In this document: positions 52,135 through 61,100 of the stretch, in pieces
Position numbering within the stretch: position 1 is the first letter of the stretch
Layout: each line of letters starts with the position of its first letter
Assembly (NCBI GenBank): GCA_020720045.1
Contig: DYPH01000010.1
Coordinates: 1-64,000, forward strand
Origin: Sorangium cellulosum
GTDB lineage: Bacteria > Myxococcota_A > Polyangia > Polyangiales > Polyangiaceae
DNA length: 64,000 nucleotides
Reading direction: 5' to 3'
Made by a program: the position numbers and the translations under genes
Notes under the pieces: generated by a model
What the model saw: only the letters and a program-made list of their open reading frames with translations
Database searches by the model: none
Told to the model about the DNA's origin: nothing

Positions 52135-53516
52135 AGGAAGAAGCGGCCGCCGAGGAACACCTGGGCGCGGCGCCAAGCAAGGTCGAAGCTCCCTTCCGGG
52201 TACTTGATCGACTGCGACGTGACGTTTTGCGAGTAGTTCGCGGTCAGGTTCATCGCGATCGTATCGGAGAACCGGTACTCGCCATAGAGCGTGACTTCCG
52301 GGCGAACGACGTTGAACGACGAGGCAGCGACGGAACCGTCGGCCAAGAAGACGTTCTTGAAGGAAAGGTTCGACACAGCCAAGCTTGCAGAGGTCAGCAC
52401 GCGCGCGCCGAAGAAGTACGAGAGAGTCCCGTAGCCTTTGTCGACGCCGTAGACGTCGCCGAGAAAGCTATTTTGGAAGTCGCGCGTATAGCCGACGGTG
52501 AGCGAGGACTGAGTGAGAGACACTTTACCGAGTTCCGACGTGTCGGGATTGTCGGTCAAGTAGAACCGAAGTTCTCCCTGCCCAATTACGCTGTCGTATT
52601 GCTGGGTCGTCTTCGCCCCGAGAGCATAGAAACTCGCGCCGTAGCCGACTGCGCCGAGAAACGCGACGCGCGGACCTACGAGACCGTTCACGCCGAAGCG
52701 CGTCCGGAGGGGCGTCGAGTTTGTGAGGACGGTCGCGGCACTGTTCGGGTTCGAGTAGTTCTGGAAACCGAGGCTCGTCTCGGAGAAGAGCGCCGTTCGC
52801 GGACGGAAGCGCCAACGATTCCGAACAGCGATCTCGTGCCGGACGTTGTCGAAGGGCTTGCCCGACAACTTCTCGAAGAAGGTGGCGTTAAGCGTGTAGC
52901 CCGCGTGCATGTCGAAGGTGCCACCGCCGGGCGCGATGTTGAACTCACCGCCACCATAGACGTTGTCCGAATCGAAAGCCTGGTTCGGATCAGCTCCGGT
53001 GTTCGGGCGCGGCACGCGCGAAACACCGCCAAAAAGCGAGAACCCGAAGGGGCGGCGCGGTGCGATGTCGGCGCGAACATCCAAGTTCGCACCAATGTTG
53101 CGCTGCTTGGTAAGTTCCGAGTCGCCAAAGAACTCGCGGTAGGTCGCCGCAGCGGACGCCCGCAGCTCAACCATCGGCTGCGCACCAGTCTCGCCCTGGT
53201 CCTTCCTTCGCGCCGCAGAAAGCGTCTGGATGGAAATAGACGGGGTAATCCTGAGCATCCCCGCCCCTTTTTCCGGGGCTGCCGGGGCAGAGTTCTGGAA
53301 ACCCGTCCGATAGGACCGGAGTAGCCAGTTCGAGTCGTACCCGATCTCGGCGCCCACGCCGGGGTGCACCTCGAAGTCGCCGGCTCGAACGCCAGCCCCC
53401 TCGGAGAAACGACGATCCTTAAGCCATTCCTGCGCCCCAGCGATCGCCGGAAAGGCGACTACGGACGTGGATACAGCGAGCCCTAAGAAGGAGCGGAGGA
53501 AAGAACGGGTGGTCAT
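52131..53516 (-). CDS. Outer-membrane beta-barrel protein, probable OPX partner
   Basis: A 461-residue protein with a Sec signal peptide (ending IAGA-QEW) and many alternating strands rich in Tyr/Phe/Gly/Asn, ending in an aromatic-hydrophobic FLGGRFFL, as is typical for outer-membrane proteins. Phrases such as VGAEIGYDSNWLL and YGEYRFSDTIAMNLTANYSQN fit a large barrel of the kind found with myxobacterial Wza-like proteins (WzpX/WzpS/WzpB). It is coupled by overlap with the short OPX gene. I infer that the pair forms a split export channel. Confidence 0.8.
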   Translation of the reverse strand: MTTRSFLRSFLGLAVSTSVVAFPAIAGAQEWLKDRRFSEGAGVRAGDFEVHPGVGAEIGYDSNWLLRSYRTGFQNSAPAAPEKGAGMLRITPSISIQTLSAARRKDQGETGAQPMVELRASAAATYREFFGDSELTKQRNIGANLDVRADIAPRRPFGFSLFGGVSRVPRPNTGADPNQAFDSDNVYGGGEFNIAPGGGTFDMHAGYTLNATFFEKLSGKPFDNVRHEIAVRNRWRFRPRTALFSETSLGFQNYSNPNSAATVLTNSTPLRTRFGVNGLVGPRVAFLGAVGYGASFYALGAKTTQQYDSVIGQGELRFYLTDNPDTSELGKVSLTQSSLTVGYTRDFQNSFLGDVYGVDKGYGTLSYFFGARVLTSASLAVSNLSFKNVFLADGSVAASSFNVVRPEVTLYGEYRFSDTIAMNLTANYSQNVTSQSIKYPEGSFDLAWRRAQVFLGGRFFL

Positions 53517-53641
53517 TTAAGTTTCGCGGTCAGGAAGAGCGCGGCGCAAAAGGATCTTACGCGGCGCTTTCTTTCATCGGCCACACCACAAGCCCGCCGA
53601 TGCGAAACGTCGCGCGGCGGAAGAAAAAAAAGCGTAACGAA

Positions 53642-54292
53642 TCAGCGCGTGCAACTGATGCACTGCGGCGGATCGGCGAGGCCACCCGGGTTCTGACCAG
53701 GGACATAGCCCGGGGCACCTGGAGTGACCTGAGGCACGCTACCCGGCCCCTGAGTCGGATAGTTCGCCTCCTCCGACTCGGAGATGCGCGGGTCGATCGT
53801 CGTCGTCGTCTTCGTCTCGCCGACGTAGGTCGCTTCTTCGCCGATGCAGGCGTTCGCCTCGCTGACGAGCGATTGGGCGCGCTTGAAGAGGACCGAAACG
53901 ATAGTAAATTCGTGACCGGCCTGTTCGCGGTCCTTGCGTTCCGCCGCATTTTTCAGCGTGCCGCGGCGTTCGCGCGCCGATCGTGCCGCAACGTCGATCT
54001 GCGAGAGCTTATCGTCGACGCACAGCGTCTTCACGACGTCTTTCGCACGACGTGCTTCCTCCAGCTGGCGACGAACGCCTGCTCGCGCCTGGTCGACACG
54101 AATCAGACCCTTGTCGACGGACGCCAACTGCTCCTCGGGGGAAAGATTCGATTTCGTTGCGAAATCGATCTCCGCGTCGGACGGGGTCGCCTGTGGCGCC
54201 ACGCGACCGCTGGTCTGCGCGACGGCAGTCCCCACGAGCCCCGCGAGCATCGCCGCTGCCAAGAACCACTTTGCTTTCGAACGTAGCGCCAT
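53642..54292 (-). CDS. Secreted hypothetical protein near the gliding-type cluster
   Basis: A 216-residue protein with a Sec signal peptide (MALRSKAKWFLAAAMLAGL...AVA-QT), then a helical, charged region (LSPEEQLASVDKGLIRVDQARAG, RRQLEEARRAKD) with a pair of cysteines (LCVDDK and ACIGEEATYVGE), and a Gly/Pro-rich tail ending PPQCISC. I know no family. It follows the terminator of the PglI-like gene, so it probably has its own promoter, but its place suggests a role in the same envelope machine. The ATG at 54292 gives a proper signal peptide. Confidence 0.7.
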   Translation of the reverse strand: MALRSKAKWFLAAAMLAGLVGTAVAQTSGRVAPQATPSDAEIDFATKSNLSPEEQLASVDKGLIRVDQARAGVRRQLEEARRAKDVVKTLCVDDKLSQIDVAARSARERRGTLKNAAERKDREQAGHEFTIVSVLFKRAQSLVSEANACIGEEATYVGETKTTTTIDPRISESEEANYPTQGPGSVPQVTPGAPGYVPGQNPGGLADPPQCISCTR

Positions 54293-54371
54293 GTCGTACA
54301 AGCTCCTCAACCGTCTACGATGCGGGACGTTACGTGGTCATTCATCGCGATGTCAACAGGTCCGAGCAATG

Positions 54372-54401
54372 AAAAAACCCGGCCGGTTTCTCGGTCGGGC
54401 T
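54372..54401 (-). terminator. Intrinsic terminator of the gliding-type cluster
   Basis: On the minus strand an 8-bp stem (54392-54399 with 54378-54385, one G-U pair) and a short loop are followed by TTTTTT. It lies 19 bases after the PglI-like gene stop, ending that transcript. Confidence 0.78.
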
Positions 54402-54419
54402 CTTCCATTGTGGATCCGC

Positions 54420-55859
54420 TTACTTGCCTTGCTGGACGAAAGACACCGGGATCTGAACGGTCGACCCAGATCCCCCCGGCGGGTCGAACGTGGCGCGATT
54501 GACGACGCCTTGCAGACAACCAACGACGGCCGGAGAGAGGCCACTCGTCCCGCTTGGCGTAACGCCGGTAACCTCGCCGTTCGGCCCGATTTTCGCGACG
54601 AGCGTCACCTTTCCGGACATCGTCGGATCTTCGGAAAGACCGCGTTGGTAGCAAGACTTGAAGCGGCCGCGAAGACCCGCGACGACCCGATCAGCATTGT
54701 TGATCGGGGCGCCAACCGTGGAGGAACTCAAAGAGCCGACGTCACCCGTCGGTCCCTTGACCTTGGTTTCGGTACCGGCCGATTGACCGGTGCCGGAGCC
54801 GCCCGTTCCACCGCCGATGTTGCCGAGGCCACCGCCGCCACCACCTCCACCTTGGATGGGACCGCCGCCGCCGCCGCCGACCTTCAAGTCGCTCGTCCCG
54901 GCAACCGCGCCAGCGCCGCTCGTTGCGAGAGCGCTGATGTCGACGCCTGGAATCTCCGAGCGACGGAGCGCCCCTTCGGCCGCTGTCGTCCCGCCAAGCG
55001 CCCCTAGGAGCGCAACTTCCATGCTCTCGGCTTGTTTCGCAAGCGCCGCCGCTTGCTTATCGCCAACAGCGCCTCGGGGTCCCGCCGCGCCACCGCCAGC
55101 CGCCGCCGGCTTGGCTCCGCTGGAAGGGGACTTCGAGTCGGGCGTCTTGTCGGCCACCTTCTTGTCGTCATTCTCGACTTTCTTGTCAGGCTCCGGCGCC
55201 GGTGGGGCCGGGATATTCTTAACAAGGTCGACGATGCCGGCGACGGTAGCTTCCTGCCACGGCGGATCAAGCCAATCCGAGTAGAGGGCACCGACGATTC
55301 CGAAGTGACCGAGAAAGCTGAAAGACGCGATGATCATGAGCGTCCAGTCGATTCCCGCGGCTGCGCCGATGACGGCGAGGGGGAGCTGCGGACGCGGCTG
55401 GACCGGCGGTGGTGCGACGAAGTGGAACAGCAGCTTCCGATCGCCGATGAGGATCTGTCCGCGGGCCTCTTCGGTCAGCTTGACCTGGTAGTAGTTACCA
55501 ACAGGCTTCGCTTGACCCTTCAGGTCTGCGATGTCGGTGATGCCAGACGCGAGCGCCAAACGACCGCGGAAGCCGTCGAAAAAATTCAGGTAGTAGTCGT
55601 TGCCGATGAGTTCAAAAAGTTTGAACGTCGCCGGAAGCTGTGGGACGGCAAGAACGAAGGTGTTCTTCTCGTTGTTTCCAACGGTCACCGTCGTTCGCGA
55701 CTTGATGATGCGCTCTTCTACCGCTTTGCTGCCCTGGTAGAGACCGATGTGCAGCACCTTCGGGCCTGCGGCTACCTGCATGGCGCGCATAACGGCGGTC
55801 ATTTGCCCAGGACGAACGGCCCCTCCCGCGGACTGCGCACCCGGCTGATTCTGCGACAT
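54420..55859 (-). CDS. AgmX/PglI C-terminal domain protein (GltG-like)
   Basis: A 479-residue protein. Residues of about 33-120 look like an FHA-type domain (VLHIGLYQGSKAVEERIIKS, TVTVGNNEKNTFVL). One membrane helix (about 172-195) is followed by a long Pro/Ala/Gly-rich periplasmic linker with runs of Gly, and a C-terminal AgmX/PglI domain (about 393-479) with FKSCYQRGL and VGCLQGVV, the two family cysteines. This order, FHA-TM-linker-TonB-like, matches M. xanthus GltG/PglI of the adventurous-gliding machine. It should span the inner membrane and reach the periplasm. Confidence 0.85.
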   Translation of the reverse strand: MSQNQPGAQSAGGAVRPGQMTAVMRAMQVAAGPKVLHIGLYQGSKAVEERIIKSRTTVTVGNNEKNTFVLAVPQLPATFKLFELIGNDYYLNFFDGFRGRLALASGITDIADLKGQAKPVGNYYQVKLTEEARGQILIGDRKLLFHFVAPPPVQPRPQLPLAVIGAAAGIDWTLMIIASFSFLGHFGIVGALYSDWLDPPWQEATVAGIVDLVKNIPAPPAPEPDKKVENDDKKVADKTPDSKSPSSGAKPAAAGGGAAGPRGAVGDKQAAALAKQAESMEVALLGALGGTTAAEGALRRSEIPGVDISALATSGAGAVAGTSDLKVGGGGGGPIQGGGGGGGGLGNIGGGTGGSGTGQSAGTETKVKGPTGDVGSLSSSTVGAPINNADRVVAGLRGRFKSCYQRGLSEDPTMSGKVTLVAKIGPNGEVTGVTPSGTSGLSPAVVGCLQGVVNRATFDPPGGSGSTVQIPVSFVQQGK

Positions 55860-55984
55860 GAAACACGCCTTTCGTGAAGATCTCGCTCTGCGCGAGGACG
55901 CAACGATGCTCAGAGTCTAAAGGGATAGGAACGTTTGCGGGAAAAAAAGTTCCCGAAAAAAGTGGGGTGCCCCCAAATTACGCA

Positions 55985-56569
55985 TCAAGGGCCAATTTCA
56001 GCAGTTTCCGACGCTTCAAGGCATTCTTCGAGGCGGTCTACGAGCGCTGTGACTGCTGCACGGCGCTGGCGGACGAGTGCGGTAGCGATCCGCTGGGCGG
56101 CAATTGCAGCGGAGGTCCCCGCCAGCCCCAGCACGACAACCCCCATCGCGCGAAAGACGAGGCCGTTGAAATTCGGGTAGGTCCCCTCGGCGAAGGTGAG
56201 GCCGCTCCGAAGAACCATCGATGCGAGAAGAAACGCACACGACGATGAAATACTCGCACAAACCCGAGGAACCCGATCCCAACGACGGAGGGTCCAGCCG
56301 AACTCGGTTTCCGCTTGTGCGACCAAGATTGGCCGCGCCGTTTGCGGTCCCGACAGTGCGTCGGAGAGTTCTCGCTCAAAACTGCCTTCGGGCTGAACGG
56401 CGAAAAGAGCCAATACCGCCTTCACTTGCGCGCTTCCGCGCTCCCCACGAAGTCGCTCAAGGACCAGCGAAGGCTCGAGCGTGGTCGCGTGAATCACGAA
56501 AAGAATCCGCCGTAGGGAAGCTACGGCGGAGATGACGGCGACAATCGTCGCGAGCACCATCGGAAGCAT
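55985..56569 (-). CDS. Three-helix membrane protein, possibly MotA/TolQ/ExbB-like
   Basis: A 194-residue protein with three hydrophobic segments: the N-terminus (MLPMVLATIVAVISAVASL), about residues 103-122 (VCASISSSCAFLLASMV) and about 137-160 (VVVLGLAGTSAAIAAQ). About 80 cytoplasmic residues lie between the first and second, the TolQ/ExbB topology. Helix 3 loosely resembles the GT-AA-GL-AI pattern of these proteins, but sequence identity is weak, so this is a suggestion only. Its ATG shares a base with the previous stop (TGATG). About 125 bases with A-runs separate it from the PglI-like gene. Confidence 0.6.
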   Translation of the reverse strand: MLPMVLATIVAVISAVASLRRILFVIHATTLEPSLVLERLRGERGSAQVKAVLALFAVQPEGSFERELSDALSGPQTARPILVAQAETEFGWTLRRWDRVPRVCASISSSCAFLLASMVLRSGLTFAEGTYPNFNGLVFRAMGVVVLGLAGTSAAIAAQRIATALVRQRRAAVTALVDRLEECLEASETAEIGP

Positions 56570-56814
56570 CAGAACGGGTCGTGCTTGGTCGCTTCTTCGA
56601 TGCGATCAAGAAACGGCTGCTTCAGCTCAGCGAGGGTGAGCTTCGGAGCAATCGTGGCAACATCAACGGCAGCGACAGGCTTCTGCACGCGACCAACGAT
56701 CGTGACTTCCGTAAGCGTAATGGCCCCCTTTTCCGCGGCGGCCGTCGCCGGGAGGACGAGAGAAGCGACCGCACTGGCTAGGGCGACCATCGGAAGTAGC
56801 TGTCTTGCGTTCAT
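56569..56814 (-). CDS. Small secreted protein in the gliding-type cluster
   Basis: An 81-residue protein starting MNARQLLPMVALASAVASLV with a signal peptide (ending ATAAAEKG). The mature part of about 55 residues has ITLTEVTIVGRVQKPVAAVDVA and LAELKQPFLDRIEEA. The ATG at 56814 is preferred over TTG at 56844 because GGAAGGA lies 7 bases upstream. It is 26 bases after the TPR lipoprotein and overlaps the next gene. I know no named family; it sits where small Glt components occur in M. xanthus. Confidence 0.65.
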   Translation of the reverse strand: MNARQLLPMVALASAVASLVLPATAAAEKGAITLTEVTIVGRVQKPVAAVDVATIAPKLTLAELKQPFLDRIEEATKHDPF

Positions 56815-56821
56815 CGTCGGT

Positions 56822-56828
56822 TCCTTCC
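56822..56828 (-). promoter_or_regulatory. Ribosome-binding site deciding the start at 56814
   Basis: On the minus strand GGAAGGA ends 7 bases before the ATG at 56814. No comparable site precedes the TTG at 56844, which lies inside the previous gene's stop region. Confidence 0.65.
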
Positions 56829-56840
56829 GAAAAATCGGGT

Positions 56841-58166
56841 TCAATTCGTCGCCGGTGCGGCGCTTGGGGCCGCGCCAGGCGTGGCACTTGGAGCTGCGCT
56901 AGGAGCGGCTGCCGTCGCGGGGGCAGGGGGCGGCTCCGGCGGGGCCGAGGCAAGCGCCTTAAGCTCCGCCTGCTTTGCCTTGGCACGCGTGATCAAGTCG
57001 TCGACGTCGTCAACGCCCTGTTTCGCGCTCTTCATGCCCTTGTATTTCTCAAACTCCGCGATCGCCGCGTCAATCTGCCCAGCCGGAGTCATTCCGGCCA
57101 CGTTCGGAGTGAAAAGATAGAGGAGCCCCACGTCGTAGTGGACCGCGGCGAGGCTCGCGTCCAAGTCAAGAGCGATGTCGAACTCACGTTTCGCGTCGGC
57201 GGGGCGTCCGACCAAGCGATAACAGTCACCGAGGTTCAAGTGCGCAACGGAGCTTTTCGGAGCGAATTTTACAGCAGCCTCAAGGACCGGCTGGGCCTCT
57301 GCGGCATTGCCGGCCTCAAGCTTCATGGCGCCGAGGCCTACAAGCGCTTCCGCCATGTCCGGCCGCTTCTTTGCGGCGAGCTCAAAGGCGGTCATCGCAA
57401 CAGCGCGGCGCCCGTAGTCGCGCTCGAGGAGTCCGCGAACAAGCGCAGCTTCAGCATTGTCCGCGTCCCTGGCAGGCGCACCTTCGCCGAATCCGTCAAG
57501 GATCGCCTGTAGAGCGTAGCGCCCAAGTTCAAGCTTGCGCGCCCGCCAATGGTCGCGTGCAATCGTGACCATTGCCTCGTCGAAGTTTGGGTTCAAACGG
57601 AGGGCGTCCTGAGCGGTGGTCTGCGCGGTGGAGTGGTCCCCCTGCAAGGACTTAATTTCGGCGAGGTAGGTCTTGATTCGGAAGGATGTAGGGGCTTTGA
57701 CGGCGCGGTCTTCGAGGAAGGTTGCCGCTTCATTTAGCGCCCCCTTCCCGGCGAGAGAAAAGGCATACGCCCCGAGCGCGATTTCGTAGTCTGCCTTTGC
57801 AGTGAACGCAGCGCGGAACGCCGACTGGGCGCCCGCTGAGTCGCCAAGACGCTCGAGGACAACGCCGAGCGAATAGCGCGGCGCCGGATTGTTTTCGTCC
57901 TTCGAGGCGGCTTCTTCAAAGCCTTTCTTCGCGGCAGGAAGATCGCCAGAAAGCCATGCGGTCCACCCTCGCTGGTAAGACGCTTTCGCTTCCCCAGAAA
58001 CGTTCGCCTGTTGGTCAGGGACGCCGACTTCTCCCCCAGCCTCGTTGGTCGGAACGACCTCACCATTTGGCTTTACGGTGTTCGCCGTCTCGGGGGTCTT
58101 GTTGCCGCCGCAGGCGACGAAGGCGAAGGCCGTGCTGAGCAGAAAGGGGCGCAAATAGGTTTTCAT
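56841..58166 (-). CDS. TPR lipoprotein, AglT/GltE-like
   Basis: A 441-residue protein with a signal peptide and lipobox FVACGG, a short polar linker, then about eight tetratricopeptide repeats (for example YQRGWTAWLSGDLPAAKKGF, APRYSLGVVLERLGDSAGAQ, VAHLNLGDCYRLVGRPADAK), ending in an Ala/Pro-rich tail. It should be anchored in the envelope as a scaffold. Its position between a giant TPR protein and a PglI-like protein matches the M. xanthus gltD-gltE-gltG order. It overlaps the upstream gene by ATGA. Confidence 0.83.
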   Translation of the reverse strand: MKTYLRPFLLSTAFAFVACGGNKTPETANTVKPNGEVVPTNEAGGEVGVPDQQANVSGEAKASYQRGWTAWLSGDLPAAKKGFEEAASKDENNPAPRYSLGVVLERLGDSAGAQSAFRAAFTAKADYEIALGAYAFSLAGKGALNEAATFLEDRAVKAPTSFRIKTYLAEIKSLQGDHSTAQTTAQDALRLNPNFDEAMVTIARDHWRARKLELGRYALQAILDGFGEGAPARDADNAEAALVRGLLERDYGRRAVAMTAFELAAKKRPDMAEALVGLGAMKLEAGNAAEAQPVLEAAVKFAPKSSVAHLNLGDCYRLVGRPADAKREFDIALDLDASLAAVHYDVGLLYLFTPNVAGMTPAGQIDAAIAEFEKYKGMKSAKQGVDDVDDLITRAKAKQAELKALASAPPEPPPAPATAAAPSAAPSATPGAAPSAAPATN

Positions 58167-61100
58167 GGAGCCACCGGGAGCGACGTTGCATTGCCGTTGT
58201 TCGCAGGAAGCGCGCTTTGTCCCGGACGACTCTGGAGATAGAGGCCGTCGCGATACTCAAGCTTTTTCGTCGGATCGGTCGGATCGACGGTGCCTTCGAC
58301 GTACACCTTCAGCTTCGCGTCACCGATAATATCGGTGAAATATGCGAGCCGGCGGACCGCCTTTTCAACCTGTGTGTTGCGGACGTTGGCCTTCTTCGCG
58401 AATGCAAACGCAGACGCGTAGTGACGTACCATCACGGTGTCGGCCGCTTCGATTTCGCGATCGCGACGCCCACGGTAGCCGTCACGGACGGCGTCACGAA
58501 TAGCGCCGGCTTTGTCTTCGAGGTCGGGGCGACCGCTGTTTTCCATCTTGGTGAGGATCGACTCAACCTGTGGCGTGAACAACTTCACCTTCGTAGCGTT
58601 GTAGAGACCGGTACGAAGTGTGTCCCAAATGCTTCCCTGACGAGCAAGTGCGGCGGGTGCCCATTCCTGGGACGGATACGTCTTGACCACGCGTTCGAGC
58701 TCGCGGTCCCACTTGTCCGCCTCTTTCGCGTTCTTCGTGTAGCGACCTTCTGAAGTGTATTTCTTCGTCTTGTCGTCGAACTTGCCGAACATATCTTCGA
58801 CGGTCGTCGCGTAGACATGCTTGCCGTCCGTTTCGTAGGACGCATGCACCTGCTCGTCGACCAGGGTAAAGTCGGCCTCGGCAGCGTAATCCACGTACGG
58901 GGCCGCGAGCGCTTCGCTCTTTCCGTTCACCTGAGGTGCGCGAGCCTTAAAGCTCTCCCACGCGGCGATCGTCGTCTTAAACCAAGTTCGGTAGGCGGCG
59001 TCGCCGACCGTCTTCTTCATCTTTGCGACAAAGTACGCCGATTCAAGCGCATACTTTGCGGCGGCCGGATTTGCCTTTGCCGAGTTGTAAAAGGCGGTGA
59101 GAGACGATTCTGCCGCGAGACGAGCGCTGCGGTTCTGGCCGGTATCGCCCCCCTTCGAGTCCCACTGTTTATAGTCGTAGGACGCAACGAGGTAATCGGC
59201 GTTTGCCTTCTCGTCCGCGGTCGGCTGGAGCTGGACGACGACCTTGTAGGTCGCGAGCATCTTGTCGCGCTGGCCCATATTCGCAAAGAGAATCATCGCA
59301 TTGCGCGCCGTCGTCTTGCGCATCGCGAGGTCGAAACGGGGATTGTTCGCGACCTTCTCGTAGGTTTCCGCAGCGCGCTGATAGTTGAAGAACGAGTAGT
59401 AGGTCGTTCCAAGCGCGTTGTAGGCGTCCTTCAGATAGCCGAGGCGCTCCGCATACTTCTTCGGCTCTGGAACCGCCTTCGTCTTCGGATCGCCCTTCTC
59501 AAGGCGAGCTAGGCGTTCCTCGTTGCCGTACTCGTTGATGAACTTGTTGTAGAGTTCAATTGCCTTCGCGAAATCGCCGACCTGCTTGTAGGCATACGCG
59601 GCGTTCATCGCGGCTTCCGGCGCTTCGTCGCGCCCGGGGGCCGCCGAAAGGGCAGCTTCGTAGAGGGCCGCCGCTTCAAGCCAGAGCTGGTTCTTCTTCG
59701 GGCCCGGCGGCGCATCCTGAGCTTCTTTGAACTTCGCACGTGCTTTGACGTAAGAAGCCTCTTGGAGGGTCGGATTGACGATGAGCCCTTCCTTGGCTTT
59801 ATCCGCCTCGGAGATCGCACACGGGTGGTTCTTCTCGGCCTCCGCGAGCTGGCGCGAGCGCTCGACGTCGTGCTCAAGATTGCTCATCGTAATGAGCTTT
59901 TCCCAGGCACGGTAACCGTAGTCCGACTTGCCGCACTCGGCACGATACATCGGCTCGAAGCGTTTGCGCGCTTCCTCAAACTGCCCGTAGAGGAAGTTGG
60001 TTTCCCCCGCATAGAACACGTAGCTCAATGCGCGTTTTTCGTCGTCGAGCTTCGCAGGAACACGAACGACGTACTCATCACGAGCCTGCATCGACTGGAT
60101 GACGACTGGCGGGATCGCGTCTTTCACGATCTTGCGGTCATCACCTTCACTGGTGAACTTCACTTCTTTGCGGTTTTCGATGCCCTCGGAACCTCCCGAG
60201 GTCTCGAAGCGCGCATAGGCGAGATCGCGGTCGATGTCGCTCACGTCAACGACGAAGAAGGCGCCGTTCCCGAGGTATTTGTCGTCTTCGTTCGAATCGC
60301 GAACGACGACCGCCGCGGTTCTTGCGTTGGCAAGATCCTCTTTGGTCGGCTCCGCAAATTGGGCCGGCTTGGCCTTGTGAAGGAAGACCTGAATGCGGGC
60401 GTACCAGCGAAGCGCGTCTGCGAGCCAGTAGCGGCTCTCGTAGGCATCCGGCGCGTTTTCGTCCTGGAGGAGATAGCCGCGCCAGCCGACGGCTGCGAGC
60501 TTGTATTCCTGAGACGCCCGTTGGAGAAATTCAAGCTGGCGAACCGGGTCGGCGGTGTCCGAGGCGGTCTGAAACGCGCTTCGCCCCTGATTCGTATGTG
60601 TCGCGGCGGCCTGGCGGAGGCCCCCCTTCACGAGGCGTTCCGCGGTGCGAATGGCACCGGGGTTCTCCTTGTTCGCGTCGACCCACGGAGTATTTCCGAT
60701 GTAATTCGAAAGCTTGGTTCGGGCCTCAAGCGCCTTCGCTGCCGTCGCTTCGAACTCGGGCGTCCCCGGCTTCCGGGTGAAGTTCATCTGGTCGTAGGTC
60801 TCGCTGATGGCCGCTTGGACCTCAGGAGCCGACGGATGCATCGGGTACTTCGCGAGAATGGTCTCGTAGACCTCGATCGCATTGCTGAATTGATTGATCG
60901 TCCGATATTCGTTGGCGAGCGCCTTGTAGATATCGATCGTCCAGCTTTTGTCCTGCGGAATGATCGCAGGATCCTTCACGCGATCGACGCCGACGTGAAG
61001 CTTCTTCTCCGCGACTTCTGCGCGAGGCTCGGTTTCGATGATGTCCGGCCGCTGAATATACGGGTCGTCCGCACCCGGCCCCTCGAAATCAACGTTTGCG

